Shown: piece by piece, positions 33,746 to 47,749 of the stretch
How the letters are laid out: every line of letters starts with the position of its first letter
Numbering within the stretch: position 1 is the stretch's first letter
NCBI GenBank assembly: GCA_025642075.2
Contig: JAODUO010001203.1
Location: 5,001-69,000 of the forward strand
Direction: 5' to 3'
Length of the DNA stretch: 64,000 bases
Origin: Ridgeia piscesae
Lineage: Eukaryota > Annelida > Polychaeta > Sabellida > Siboglinidae
Position numbers and translations under genes: made by a program
Notes under the pieces: generated by a model
What the model saw: the letters and a program-made list of their open reading frames with translations, nothing else
Told to the model about the DNA's origin: nothing
The model's database searches: none

Positions 33746-33816
33746 CATGTATATATACAGAGTTTGCTTGGTTGTCGGGTGGCCCCCTCCATTACAAAAT
33801 CCTGGCTACGCCACTG
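32547..33816 (-). mobile_element. Non-autonomous hAT-type element, copy A
   Basis: The ends CAGTGGCGTAGCCAG and, inverted, CAGTGGCGTAGCCAGG are perfect matches over 15 bases. The element is bounded by an identical 8-bp duplication CATGCAAT (32539-32546 and 33817-33824), the hallmark length of hAT insertion. 1270 bases with no transposase. Its interior matches copy B (53818-55178) in reverse orientation, for example ATGTTGTGAAGTTACTGG near 33515 and TCTGTTAGTGCCATCG near 33300. Confidence 0.85.
33648..33761. repeat. (GC)(GTGC)(TG) compound microsatellite in hAT copy A
   Basis: GCGCGCGC passes into GTGC units then TG repeats and TATATACATGTATATA. The same position in copy B carries CA then TA repeats, so the microsatellite belongs to the element and has evolved differently in each copy. 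Confidence 0.9.
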
Positions 33817-33824
33817 CATGCAAT

Positions 33825-34200
33825 GAGTGCTATTTGGATGTTTGCATGAGGTCATATGTTTGGGGATATACCGGATTAACGGGTTCTCTGGACTACCTGT
33901 CTAAATATTATATGTTCAAAATCAAATTATATTGGAATTTTAATAAATATTTAATTTGGAAAATGGGGCAGTGCGCATTTAAGTTTATTTTGAGAGAAAA
34001 AACAATGACAATTATTGAATTGACATTTATTTGGCATATAAAATACAACGAACATGGAGCATGTGCTAATAATGAATGTCAGGATGCCAGTAAAAACTAT
34101 ACTAGTTGAAGCAACTGGACGCCGTTTAAAATTACATAATGATTTCTATCTCTAATAATACATGATGCACATAATAATAATTTGATTAATAACAAGATAC
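33825..34200. other. Intergenic DNA, nothing recognised
   Basis: No gene, repeat end or motif recognised. Confidence 0.4.
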
Positions 34201-34202
34201 AA

Positions 34203-34269
34203 ATATATATATATACGTATATATACGTATTTACATAAATGTATATATACACAACATGCATCTATATAC

Positions 34270-34321
<52 letters not shown>

Positions 34322-34343
34322 CATACATACATACATACATACA

Positions 34344-34372
<29 letters not shown>
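34203..34372. repeat. (TA)n and (CATA)n microsatellite
   Basis: TA-rich from 34203, uninterrupted TA from about 34276 to 34316, then about fourteen ACAT units to 34372. Confidence 0.95.
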
Positions 34373-34375
<3 letters not shown>

Positions 34376-35695
34376 CACGGATAACAAAAAGTATATTTCA
34401 TTAATGTGAAAATAATAGTAATAATACTTATAGTATGTATACAGTTCATTACTATGCATAAACTATTTCAATAAACCTAGCTGTGGGAAATGATACAATT
34501 ATGAGTTAATATTGATCATCAGGCAATACTATCAATTTCTTCATACGAAGTTATACAATTATGAGTTAATATTGCTCATCAGGCAAGAATAGCAATTTCT
34601 TAATAGGCACACCTCCGAGTATGAATTTATAATAATTTGTTTGAGATTGTGTGTTTTATTTAGCGATAGGTGCAGTACATTATATACATGCAACAGTATG
34701 GTATGTAGCTTATAAGACAATCCCTGTTTTTATTGATGTTCTTATCACATTATTTCTTGTTTGGACGGCAGATGGAACCATGGGAAGAATGGCGAATTCG
34801 CTATGTTTGGAACAGGAGAACCACTGACATGTGTAATCCAGACTCAGTGAATTCTACCAGTGCCAAGCGCAGCGAACCTCGCTGTAAATTGTGCATAGTA
34901 CAGTTTGACCCCTGTCACGTCGCACCTGAAAGTGTCAACATTAATGTATTATGAAAATTATTCACAATGAACTGGACTATAGGCGTACCCTTTCATTTGT
35001 TTAACCAGAACAGCTGCATCTGAATATGACACCCAAATATTATACATGCAGATACATTTATATGTAGAGTGTTTTATTCTTTTGGGGATGATAGTTTATT
35101 ATATAAACGAATGCCACAGAAACATTTAGGCCCTATACAATATGTACAATTATGCAATGTGTATAATCATTGTCATAATTCTTATATCGAGTGCATAAAT
35201 CCACGGTAACAAATTTTTTCGTCCCAATACATGTAAGACAGTTTATTACCAAGTGACATAAAGAAATGCACAAGGAATAATTTTGCGTTATGGCGATAAC
35301 AAACACACACGACGTACATGCACATTTTCATACTTTCGTTGTGCACCCAGAAGTATAAAACTAAGCTATGCAAGGTGTAAATTACGCAACCAACTGACAA
35401 CACTTTGTAGGAAAATCGGACATATCTTTACATAAAAGTTCAGTCATATCAATATCGTCTGAACATTATCTTAAAAGGTTACAAAAACGCACAAACATGT
35501 ATTAAGCAATATCCGTGAATTAGTTAACAGGCTTTATAAATTAAGTCGACAGAAGTCTCTCGCTAAAATAAATAAATAAATGGCATGGCGGCATAAAACT
35601 AAACGGAGTAAAGAAAGTATGATGGCACATAAAATGTAAAATAAATTAACTAGCGATAAAAAGTAACCTGACAGTTAAGTACGTGTTATAAATAA
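34373..35695. other. Intergenic DNA; direct repeat near 34500
   Basis: TATACAATTATGAGTTAATATTG followed by TCATCAGGCAA occurs twice about 60 bases apart (about 34493 and 34552). The ORF at 34733-34954 has no recognised family, although an AG precedes its second methionine. Confidence 0.4.
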
Positions 35696-38060
35696 ATACG
35701 TAAATAAATAAATAAATAAGCAAGCAATAAATAAGCACGGCGACATAAGATAATACAACCAACGGATCAAATGTCTCACGGCCTGTGGATAAAACTGTTT
35801 TAAAACCTGGTTATTGTGGATTCAATACTCCTAAAACGTTTGCCAGAGGGAAGAAGTTGAAAGAGATGGTTGTCTGGGTGGGTTGCATCCCGCATAATGC
35901 TCGTGGATTTTCGGGCGCAGCGAATATGGTAAATAGACTCGAGTGATGGCAACTCGCGCCCAATGATTTTGGATACGCATTTCATAATGGCTTGCAGTCG
36001 ATATTTCCCTTCGTGCCTTTTTGAGAAGTACTGTATGTTTGCACCCCAACTGATATTGTTAGAAATTGTTATGCCCAGGAATCTAAAGGATTATACTTGA
36101 TCGACTATCTTCTTACTTCTAAAATTAATTATCATCTGTTTCGTCTTTAGGACATTCAATTCCAGATTGTTTTCCGTACACCAGCCAACCATTCTCTGAA
36201 CCTCCTCCCTATACGCCGTCTCATACTCATTCTCAATGCAGCCCTCCACAGTAGTGTCATAAGAAACTTTGAATACAAGGACTGATTGGTCCACGGAGAC
36301 ACACTCATTTGTAAAGATAGTAAACAGGAAGGGGATAGCATACAGCCTTATGGGACACCAGTATTCAGGATGAGATCTGGAGATCGAGTTATTCACTTTG
36401 ACATATTGGGGCCTGTAAAAAGAAAGTTAAGGGTTCAATGACACAGGGCAGGGGGTACATTCAACAATGAAAGTTAATCAAAAGGTTTAAATGGGATGCT
36501 GGTGTTGAATGCTGAGCTGAAGCCAATGAATACGATCCTCGCATACGCTCCTGGCCTCTCCAGGTGCTTCGAAATGTGGTGAAGGCCTAACGTGGCCGCA
36601 TCGTCTACTGATCTGTCTATCTGGTATGCGAACTGGTCCAGAAGCCCGTCGATGGCCGAGTTCAGATACCTGAGCACTATGCACCCAAACACTTTCACGG
36701 CAACTGAGGTCAGTGCCACAGGACGGCAATCGTTCAGTCGGGAGATGTTGCACTTCTTGGGAATTGGTATAATGGTGGACGTTTTGAAGCAGATTGGAAC
36801 TGTACACTACTGTGTAGACGAATTGTAGATGTCTGTAAAATCCGCAACAAGTTGGTCGGCGCATTTCTTCAGAGTAGATATAGAGATATTATTTGGGCAT
36901 GAAGTTTTGCGCGTACACTGTCCCTGAAACCATTTCCTTACATCCGCTTCCTGGATTGTAAATGGCGGAGACAGAGTCATGCCTGCTCGGAACTGTTCAC
37001 CTTGTCAAATATGCTGTAAAACTCGTTCAGCTAGCCAGAGAAAGTTGGATCACATATGTTAATGGCCGCTGCCCGTGCCTTGTGCTGCATAATCTGCTGC
37101 ATGCCTTGCCACACAGATCTGGTGTTGTTGGAAGAGAACTGGTCCTCAAGTTTGCTATTGTATCTAAACTTGGCTTCCTTCACTACCTTCTGCATCTCGC
37201 ATTTAGCTCTCCCGGGTTCTTCCCTGCTGCCGCTGATGAAGGCGGCGTTCTTCTCCGCTAGTTCCTGTTTGATGTCCATAGTGAACCAATGTTTATCTCG
37301 TTGCCATACAGTGCAACCCTCTTTGTCTCCGTGCACATCTCACATCAGCTAAAATAGGATGTAACTAACGCCTCCTAGAGACTGTGTAACAGTGATCCAG
37401 GATCTTGCCGTTATGTATTGCAAAGTGTACATGTTGTTTATGCCTAAACAGTCCCTTCTTCGAGTTTGCGTGATTAAAGGATGAGCCGCTTCTTGTGGCA
37501 CCACATGGTCATGAGCAGCCAACTGACTGACTGCTTTAGTAGCACTGGCGTCGGGCTGGACGTAGACACCTAAAAGAACGACAAATGAGAACTCTAGCAG
37601 GGAATAGAACAGCTTGCAATTGATAGCGAAAATTTCTAAGACAAGCTTAGTGACATTAGACCATCGTTGATTAAGAAGAAAGCACACTCCACCACCGCGT
37701 TGTTGGTCCGCCAGTTCGCTCGATTGGTCCGCGCTAAACACACAGAACATGACCAAGGGGTGTCACAATAATGACATGGGTTATGGTATCTAACAATGCT
37801 TCCGTAAAACAGAACGATAGCGGGGAGTGGTGGGCGAAGGCTGCGCCGGCTTAATCTGTACGGTACGCCCCCGCGTTTACCCAGCTTGCGTGTGCGGTAT
37901 GATGCGCTATGTTGTCTAACACCAATGTTGTAGACAGAGAAAGTGTCCCCCAACGTGAACTTTGGCCTATACTCACAGTTCATCGATTCGCTGCTGCTTA
38001 TAAGATCTTCAAGATCGTAGTTGCTTACACTAAATGTTCTAACTACGAACATACTCATGG
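35696..38060 (-). pseudogene. L2-like LINE ORF2 remnant, near full length
   Basis: Read on the minus strand: GKRGGVPYRLSRRSLRPPLP (start of ORF2, about 37900-37850), an endonuclease part with RGGGVCFLLNQRWSN (37690), a linker with RYNSKLEDQFSSNNTRSVWQ (37130), the RT start [20 protein letters not shown] and [18 protein letters not shown] (36700-36500, A-box D changed to G), LELNVLKTKQMIINFRSKKI (36140), SFRFLGITISNNISWG (about 36070), and the C-terminal THPDNHLFQLLPSGKRFRSI (about 35850). The Y-A-D-D active-site block is missing between 36480 and 36170, and frames shift at least four times. A (AATA)n tail lies at 35697-35735. The L-P-S-G-R-R-F/Y-R C-terminus is characteristic of L2-type elements. 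Inactive. Confidence 0.85.
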
Positions 38061-40165
38061 AAAATCCAATGTTATTAATTTGTTAGCGTATTACATAATC
38101 TTATTGAATGTTGGGACCTAGGCACTAAAATAATAATGATTGAACTGAGGGTACTTGTAATGAAATCAAACTCATAATAAAGGCGAATGTACCGAAAATA
38201 AATAATATTATAGCAGAAATAAATATGATTACAACCGGAAGGAATCACCAAGCGCTATCTTCTAAGAACTAATATGCAGCTGTACCGTGACATCGTTCAA
38301 CATACGTAATTAGCTATTGACTAGAAAACGAAAATGTAGGTGTCTCTATTCTTCCAGGTAAATTTACATTTTAATAAGTGAAATTGCTACCCGACTGGCA
38401 ATGCTATCGTTGTCAATGACAACAAACAAACACACTATGCTTGTTTTAGTTTTAGTCAATACGCGAATATGCATTATGTGATTAACTCAAGGATGCAACA
38501 AAATAGCGAGTGTTAGCAATAGCAATAACCAATACGTCCACATCACGAGCTTACTGTAACCAAGCCATCAAACAAAACAGAAAACGCAAAGCAAACACAC
38601 AAACTGAAAAACGTTAATGAACTTATAGATGCATGTCTGCAGTAACTAAACATATGGTCTAATGTATAACCTACTTTGTAGTCGTCCGTTCAAAGCATCA
38701 GTTCTGCGTAGACACATTTGGTCTGGACGACCAGGTCGACACGTCTGAAACAGGCAACGTCTATGATTCATAATCGTAGATCTAATGTTCCCGTGGTGTA
38801 TTTCATTGTTATATACCTTCATTTCAGACTACGTGGCGTGCTTCAAATGGCATGATCACGTGACATGCATATGCACCAATTGAGTGTTCGTCTCGTCTTT
38901 GCGCTAACATGAGAGAGCAACGGCTGGGTTCCAAGAACAATACAATTTTAATACCATGTACACGTGTATGAACCCAACTCGATGTGCATCACCGGATCTT
39001 ATCAAATATTAACTCATAGTAACTTACCGAATCTGATATCAGATAACTGTTTTTGCGTCCGCTCCATTGGAGATTCCTGTTTGCTCACCAAGTAATGGAG
39101 GCAAGCAAGCGTGGATTACTCCCTCGGGATATCTAACCTGTTATTTGAGCGACAGTCCAGCTCCCGCCCAGGCCACTGTCTACGATCGTTCTAGCGTTTC
39201 AGCTGCCACGACAACAGATAATTAATTCTTTTGCGATAAATAATTTGCATTAAAGATTCATAAGAGCCTCTGGTAAATAGCTAATTGTTGCTACTGCAGT
39301 CAGGTACATTGTATATTGATTTAGACAACCGACCAAAATTGTGTGCATGAAAACACAGATGATGATCGTTTTGCTACATCGAAACTAAGCAGCAGCCTAA
39401 ACCAAATAAGTAAATGTTAACAATCGATCATATGTGAGAGATCTGTCAAAGAAGAAAATAATACAATTTAACGATGACAGTTAAACGATGGATCTTACAC
39501 ATTGCTTCACATAGAATTACGATTGTCAAGAACCAATAGAAGTGCGAACGGTGCAACGTTTATTAGTGACCATTTACCCACAGTGGCCCGACAGTATGCA
39601 GTTGGAACTCTGCGATAGCTGCATAATTACACATGATAACAAGAACACTTAAACTTGTGTTCGTGATTTTGAGACGTTGGCTATCGAACACATAACAAAC
39701 AAAAGAACAAAAAACAAAGTTTTCTGAATGCAAGGATCCACAGTTGTCATGTCGAAATGTGAGTATCCAGCAAAAACGCTGGTAACACAACGGTATTTTT
39801 CAAAACGTCTCTTATTTTTTCATTACATTTTTCTATTCAGAGTATGTTATATTTACGACATTCCCGGATAACAGTGCGAAGTGACCGATTGCTTGTCCAA
39901 CCAGTCCTCTACATTGATTACTTTACGCGGTACGCGTCACGTTAGACAGTGAGTTTTGTGTGCAAACATTTCGAAATAATAATCTGTTTTCTGCCTAAGC
40001 GATGATAAGCTGGTTCATTAATCTAAATCACATTAATGAGATACTGAGAACTACGTGGCGATGTTTAACAGCATCTGCCCATCTGCCCACGCTGCTGTCG
40101 CGTCCATGTTAATTAATTATTAACAATTATATAATCGGACCATATGGATCGACGTAAAATGCCAA
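38061..40165. other. Intergenic DNA, nothing recognised
   Basis: Moderate GC with no convincing ORF, RNA gene or repeat end. It would include the LINE's upstream region if that copy was full length. Confidence 0.4.
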
Positions 40166-40166
40166 G

Positions 40167-40365
<199 letters not shown>

Positions 40366-41157
40366 TTTATGTGTGTATGTGCACGTTTATGTCTATGTGT
40401 ACATGCGTGCGTGCTTGTGTGTAATATGTGTAATGTGTACGTGCGTGCGTGCGTGTCGAAGAGGACAGGGAGAAACCATGACACATTGTTTTAATAATCA
40501 CGACACATCTGGCTATAATTATGTATAATTGAACACTCGATTATTGCCAAGTCACGGTCCATGTTATCGCTGCTTAATCGCTGTGGTAGTGGTAACACTA
40601 GTGTCTCGCAAAATTATGTTCACGTCCACGATTGACACAACAAGCACGCCAATCAAAATATACAAATGTCGTAGAGGCTTGTTAAGAAAGACACAGATAT
40701 TTCTGACATTAGTTGAACGAGGACCTACGCTGACAAATACGTTTGTATTGGACAGTTAGATTTACGAACATTATTTTGAAAACGTGAAGGAGTTTTTTCG
40801 ATTTTTTCCTCAGGGCAGAGTTGGAGGCAGTTCAAGGTGGAGAAGGCGGTAGTGTTCAATTACTTGAGTCGACAGTCAGACATATGTCAGTATTAAAATG
40901 ACACGCGGTATGCGTCACGGATATCACTTTAATGTCGGTTTCGTCTCACATATTAGGTTAGCACATAAAATAACCACCGAGAACGACGAACACTTTGGCA
41001 GTGAATATCCTCAGAGCCTGCTTACATGTATAGGTCTACAAGGCGACAGTAGTCTCAAAAAGTGATGAGATCATAACATTTTAACCAAAATATCCCAAGC
41101 ATATACTGTACCAATAGGACATTGCTCGCGCTGAAAAACAGAAACACACACATATGA
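40366..41157. other. Intergenic DNA, nothing recognised
   Basis: ORF 40529-40759 shows no family resemblance. Nothing else seen. Confidence 0.4.
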
Positions 41158-41158
41158 A

Positions 41159-41205
<47 letters not shown>
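41158..41205. repeat. (ACGC)n microsatellite
   Basis: About eleven uninterrupted CGCA units. Confidence 0.95.
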
Positions 41206-41861
41206 TCGGTCGCACGAAAGCCAGATTTACGTCGATACGAAGTCGACACCTGCCTCCCGAATGCTTCACGACGTCTGCCTATAGATGGTCTCAGTGCAAA
41301 TAAGGACAAACTAGAAGAATCTTAGTGTATTTGCTATGGCTACTATAAAATGAAATGTATTGTTTTTTTTTTTCAAATGTGACACTGCTGAGGATCTTGA
41401 GAAAGTACGGGGAAAGGCTACGTCGCAGAGCTATTGGACAAAAAGAAACAGGTCCGTTTTTCGTTTTTCTTGTCTCGCGAATCTTAAGCCAAATCACAGC
41501 AAATTAGCACTTAATTTGAAAAAAACCTACCAGGTTTCTTTAGACGATGATTAAAAGGTACACGTTTTATATTGTAAAGGTTAGTTGGGTAAGCGGAAAC
41601 AAATTATTCATAAAATTTAACACAGTAAAGCACCCCAATGTGTTCAAGTAAACTTTTCATTAGGACCTATTTATATTTGAAATAATTAGCCCTCCAAGTT
41701 CTCCGTTCCAACAGGACGTATTTTGAAAAGTCTAAATGATCAGGTGCACATTTTCAGCCAGATAGGTACATGCAAAACTGAGGAAATGTTGTCCACGTGC
41801 ATGCAGCGAAATACTATTTATATAGAAAATATTGAATTTTAGTGCACGCTATATGTATATT

Positions 41862-41865
<4 letters not shown>
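41206..41865. other. Intergenic DNA, nothing recognised
   Basis: AT-rich with short ORFs only. Confidence 0.4.

Positions 41866-41942
<77 letters not shown>
41866..41942. repeat. (TA)n microsatellite
   Basis: About 76 bases of pure TA. Confidence 0.97.
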
Positions 41943-41945
<3 letters not shown>

Positions 41946-42146
41946 TTTGTTAGTATGCTATAGCCGGGACCAGGAATTCCATAGCATGGACCCGTTACCA
42001 TAGCCAGTCTTAAGCGAAATCATTACAAATTAGCGCCACGTGACATACAATGCAGTTAGTAGATCCATACGTATAATTATATAAAACATGTCCATGATAA
42101 ATGCACTGAAATTACAACAATATATTTTATGTAAGATATGGTTAAA

Positions 42147-42275
42147 AGGTAAGTTCTTATACAGCGTCCTCAGGACTGCTCAAAGCGCTTACACTTTACT
42201 TCCCTGGCAGATCTGTTCAATCAAATACCATCTAAACTTATCTGGGAAGCATCCAAGCTAAATTGCTACGAAATA
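42147..42275 (-). repeat. tRNA-like SINE, 3' part only
   Basis: AAGTTCTTATACAGCGTCCT, then CAGGACTGCTCAAAGCGCTT and TTACTTCCCTGGCAGATCTG match the family's 3' half in reverse. The tRNA-like head is absent, a 5' truncation as expected for retroposition. Confidence 0.75.
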
Positions 42276-42533
42276 ATAATCAAGCCGATAAAAAATAAAA
42301 ATGTAATGCTAATGATTGATATGTAAAGAAAGATCAATAACATATATACACTGGAAGACTCCGTGTAATTGCTATACGTTTGAGAAAACCGATACAATTG
42401 ATCTACCCATCATGTGACTAGTTACTTAGCAAAAACTCCGTCAAGTGGTGAAAACAATGGCTGCCTAACACGTCCGTTCAGTTGTTTAATATTATATTGT
42501 TGAAATTCTGGTTTCAAAGGATTATATGTTACT

Positions 42534-42598
42534 GGAACATGTTTTGGCAGTGAACTCATCAAATTTCACTTCGAAATAACACAACTAAAGTCTTCATC

Positions 42599-42645
<47 letters not shown>

Positions 42646-42661
42646 GCCAAAACATGTTCCA
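42534..42661. repeat. Inverted CTGGAACATGTTTTGGCA pair around (TA)n
   Basis: CTGGAACATGTTTTGGCA at 42534-42551 and its exact reverse complement at 42644-42661 flank a TA tract at 42603-42640. The right arm is also the start of the tandem unit that follows. Confidence 0.8.
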
Positions 42662-43030
42662 GTATACATGGTTGTGCGTAGTCGTCGTGTGGTCGTGCCG
42701 CCTTTTAGTCAACACTACCGCAAGACATAAAACGAGAGACAGTCATCAATCATTTGTTAAAGCGAATTGATAAGAAAAGGTAATTTATTCCCAAAATGTT
42801 AAAGTATCCAATCTTGGCCAACACATAACATCTGAGTATTCGACTCCCACGGTTTTTTAAGTTAAACATTTAAAAGTCCTCTAGACTTTTATAATATTTT
42901 ATTTATTACTATTATTCTAGAATATATATATATATATATATATTACTAGAATAATGTGTAAATAAAAATATTAAAGTCAAACTTTTAAATGTTTAACTGG
43001 TCTTCTCTATAAATAGACATATATATATAT
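42641..43030. repeat. 390-bp tandem unit, copy 1
   Basis: Begins AATATGCCAAAACATGTTCC. The first ~250 bases look identical to copy 2. Its last part contains inverted arms AACATTTAAAAGTCCTCTAG ... TTAAATGTTTAA around TA repeats and TCTAGAATA/TACTAGAATA. Confidence 0.9.
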
Positions 43031-43425
43031 AATATGCCAAAACATGTTCCAGTATACATGGTTGTGCGTAGTCGTCGTGTGGTCGTGCCGCCTTTTAGTC
43101 AACACTACCGCAAGACATAAAACGAGAGACAGTCATCAATCATTTGTTAAAGCGAATTGATAAGAAAAGGTAATTTATTCCCAAAATGTTAAAGTATCCA
43201 ATCTTGGCCAACACATAACATCTGAGTATTCGACTCCCACGGTTTTTTAAGTTAAACATTTAAAAGTCCTCTAGACTTTTATAATATTTTTATTTATTAC
43301 TAGCATTATTCTAGAATATTATATATATATATATATACTAGAATAATGAGTAAATAAAAATATTATAAAAGTCTAGAGGACTTTTAAATGTTTAACTGGT
43401 CTTCTGCTATAAATAGACATTGTTC
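43031..43425. repeat. 390-bp tandem unit, copy 2
   Basis: Starts exactly 390 bases after copy 1. Here the terminal inverted repeat is longer: GTTAAACATTTAAAAGTCCT from 43251 pairs with sequence ending at 43396 over more than 40 bases, including AAAAGTCTAGAGGACTTTTA. No coding capacity. Confidence 0.9.
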
Positions 43426-44762
<1,337 letters not shown>

Positions 44763-44768
<6 letters not shown>

Positions 44769-46019
44769 GACTAAATGAGTTCACGCAGTGCAATATGCAA
44801 ACAGGCAGTTCTCAAAATGCACCAGTGACGTTGAAAGCGTCACACCGGTATGGATATCACGGTACAACACGCTTGCGTAAATTAACTAATGGTCAGTCGA
44901 ATTAATAAAGCAACGATGACAAACGTATATATCTCACCGCATAATGTCGCCGTATTCGATTGTGTGCTTCCATCCTGTAAATGTTATCTTGATAACACAT
45001 TCTACTAAATGAGACTGCGTCTTAAATGTACGCAAAGGCATGTGTTGACAAAGCGGTATACTACTACGGCTGGGCAACTCGACTGCTGACTCCTACAACG
45101 TCATGATTAGGTGCACCTATCTCATCGAGTCACGCAAAATACTCGATGCAGCGATCAATTATTCATAGGGCACTGAAAGGCACCCGGCAATAGTGGCGGC
45201 TGGATGATGCCTGGCCGTCCGTGGCGCCATACCCCGGCGGCTGGCCACCGAAGCGTGACCGCTCACGCATCAGTAATGCTACATTTCACCAAAGTTGCCT
45301 TTTGTGGGTCGATATGAATGCAGATAACTACAGAAGATGTGCGGCCAAAGCGATGAGTTTTTTATTTTGCATTTGTTTGGTACAACCAGGCAACCATTTT
45401 AAGGGTGGCCTGTACGCCAGACATCTTCAAGATCTTAGTGCACGTCTCCTGGTTCAATCGACATTTATTTTCGATTATGTGATGTAAATATAAATTATAT
45501 GAACGCCTTATGTTTGCATATGTATGTTGCATGGTTGATCTGAAAACAAATCTTTTTCCTCTTCTTCTTAATGTGTTTTGTATCTATACGTGGGCATGTA
45601 AGGCGAGTGTCACACTGACCACTGCCTCTCTAGACAGCAGTACGGATGAAATGGCCATTTCTCTCGGGATGGATGAGAAGCGAATGTTAGCAGCCTGCTG
45701 GTGTCCGAGTCAACCTCACCTCCCTGTGGTACATGCTAGAAACGGTCACTGTGATGAGTTAGGCTAAAACAGGCTGTAGCCCCTGGAGAAAGATGGGTTC
45801 CGCCAGGTTAGAACATTTGTACCAGACACGCTACATGACTAACTACGCACAAAAGTCGAATCGGTTGCAGTCTGGATTAGAAATGGTTGAGCCACTCGAG
45901 GTTCCGCAGTAGGCCCCGTGGCTAGATCGTTGATCACTTGGCTAAGAGAACACAGATCCCGTTTTTATGATCAACAACACAATACATTCACCGTATACAA
46001 AATATAAATATGAATCCTA
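44763..46019. other. Intergenic DNA, two unrecognised ORFs
   Basis: ORFs 45221-45487 and 45510-45767 have ordinary composition but no recognised domain, and no splice context supports them. Confidence 0.35.
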
Positions 46020-46336
46020 GTTCTGAAGTTGAAAAGGATATGTGGAATAACAAAGACCAGAAACAGATATATTAGAGGAAAAAGCAAAGTAACACAAGCA
46101 TCCACAAATATAACAGAGAAACGACTCATATGGTACGGGCATATGATGAGAAGGGACGAAGAGCACATAGTGAATAGAGTACCGATGACAGACAAAGCAG
46201 GAAGAAGAAAGAAAGGACGACCAGGTGGAAAGATGCCTGCAATAGAGACATGAACACCGTGGGTAGCAACGCATTCGAGGCGATAAACAGGGCGAGGATG
46301 AAGATAATCAACAGCCATAGCGGCGACCCCACATGA
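46020..46336 (+). pseudogene. RTE-like LINE 3' remnant
   Basis: Reads KLKRICGITKTRNRYIRGKS then KVTQASTNITEKRLIWYGHM and MRRDEEHIVNRV, then after a one-base shift WKDACNRDMNTVG, ending INSHSGDPT and a stop at about 46332-46336. R-x-x-W-x-G-H-x-x-R ... G-R-R-K-x-G-R-P ... W-x-D-x-x ... D-P-T is the C-terminus of a class of RTE/endonuclease-RT elements. Only this end remains. Confidence 0.75.
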
Positions 46337-47749
46337 AAGAGAAAAGACACAGACGATTGATAACAAACGAACGAACGCTTTTAAACGGCACGGTGGGGTA
46401 TTTGCGGAACGGGGAATTCTCCTGAGTAGGGAATTTCCTAACCGATTGCTCTGCGGATACGTTTCAAATCGCTACAATCGATTCAATTTGCTATAGCCGC
46501 ATGACAAAAGTCATTCGAAGTGACTATACGTTGGCGTAACTTTGTTTATTTTTATTTAGTAGAAAATAAAGTCTGCTTCGCCGATGGAGCGCTTCCGAAT
46601 TTGCGCAACATTACTTCATTACTATTAATGAGGACCGATTGGTGTGGCGTTTGATAGCATTTAATTGGTTATAAATCGTTGCAATATAATTTATCGTTTT
46701 ATTTCGAACACGCATACAAGTTATTTATTGATTTATGTAACACCTACCATATATAATAACACAATATTCTTGTTTAGCCTATTGATGAAGTAAATTTACA
46801 TTGAATATAACCAAATGCAACTTAAGCGTGATATGGCGACGCTCATTGATCAATGATATCCAAGTTTGAAAAATAATTTCAAAATATACCGTGGCTCCGT
46901 GCTCATCAAATCATGAAAACACATATTTTAAATGTTTGAGCAATGGTTGTTCCGGCAATTTAGCCTCCCCTTAAAGGAGCCCTGGATAGGTTGAGCGATA
47001 TGGCTGCAGACGTGATTTTTTCTCAGCCGACGCTTGCTACTTATAGAACAGCTTCATTCAGGCCGCCTCGTTTCAACTTGCGGTGCAGTCCCATAGTTTT
47101 GAACGACTTAGGAACGAATTAGTGCCACTGTTTTGTACAAACCATGGGAGGCTACGACTTGTTGTTTTCAGTCATAATACGAATATTCACAAATGTGGCG
47201 TATATTTCATAACAATAAATTTATTTTAAACACTGGTGCCCAGACTCCGTTCAATAGTGTTTACATAGGCTTACATAAAACAATATAATTTACGTATACA
47301 CAAATAAAATACAATTTAGTGATATAATTTTGACTATGAAATATTGTATAGAAAATATTAATTGAGACTAAGATGGCAAAACTTGTAAACCGAATAAATA
47401 AAATGTGAAATTAAGGCATATTAATATATTATGAAAATCATATCGTGATATAATAGTAAGTACCCAAATAACTACACCTTAAAAGTAGACAACTTTTGAA
47501 AAGTTATTTCATTGGTAATGTCGTGAAAGGAACTGCTGGTAATTTACGGCTACAATATGACACAACAATTACCATAACAAAGTAGATATGAAGTCATTAA
47601 AGTCGTATAATTCAGTTATGTTTTTAAAGATAAAATATACCGGTTATCGATTTATGTTGACAAGTTCTTTTGATTTTGGACAGGGACGTTTTGTACGTGT
47701 ATCAATTCATCTTACAAGTTAAACAATTAAACAGTCAGTAATTCCGTAT
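46337..47749. other. Intergenic DNA, nothing recognised
   Basis: AT-rich, no significant ORF; a slightly GC-richer patch at 46960-47150 without recognisable content. Confidence 0.4.

Noticed and set aside
34733..34954. 73-codon ORF preceded by an AG acceptor-like site
   Set aside because: No family resemblance and no partner exon was seen.
45221..45767. Two neighbouring ORFs as a possible gene
   Set aside because: No domain, different frames, no good splice sites between them.
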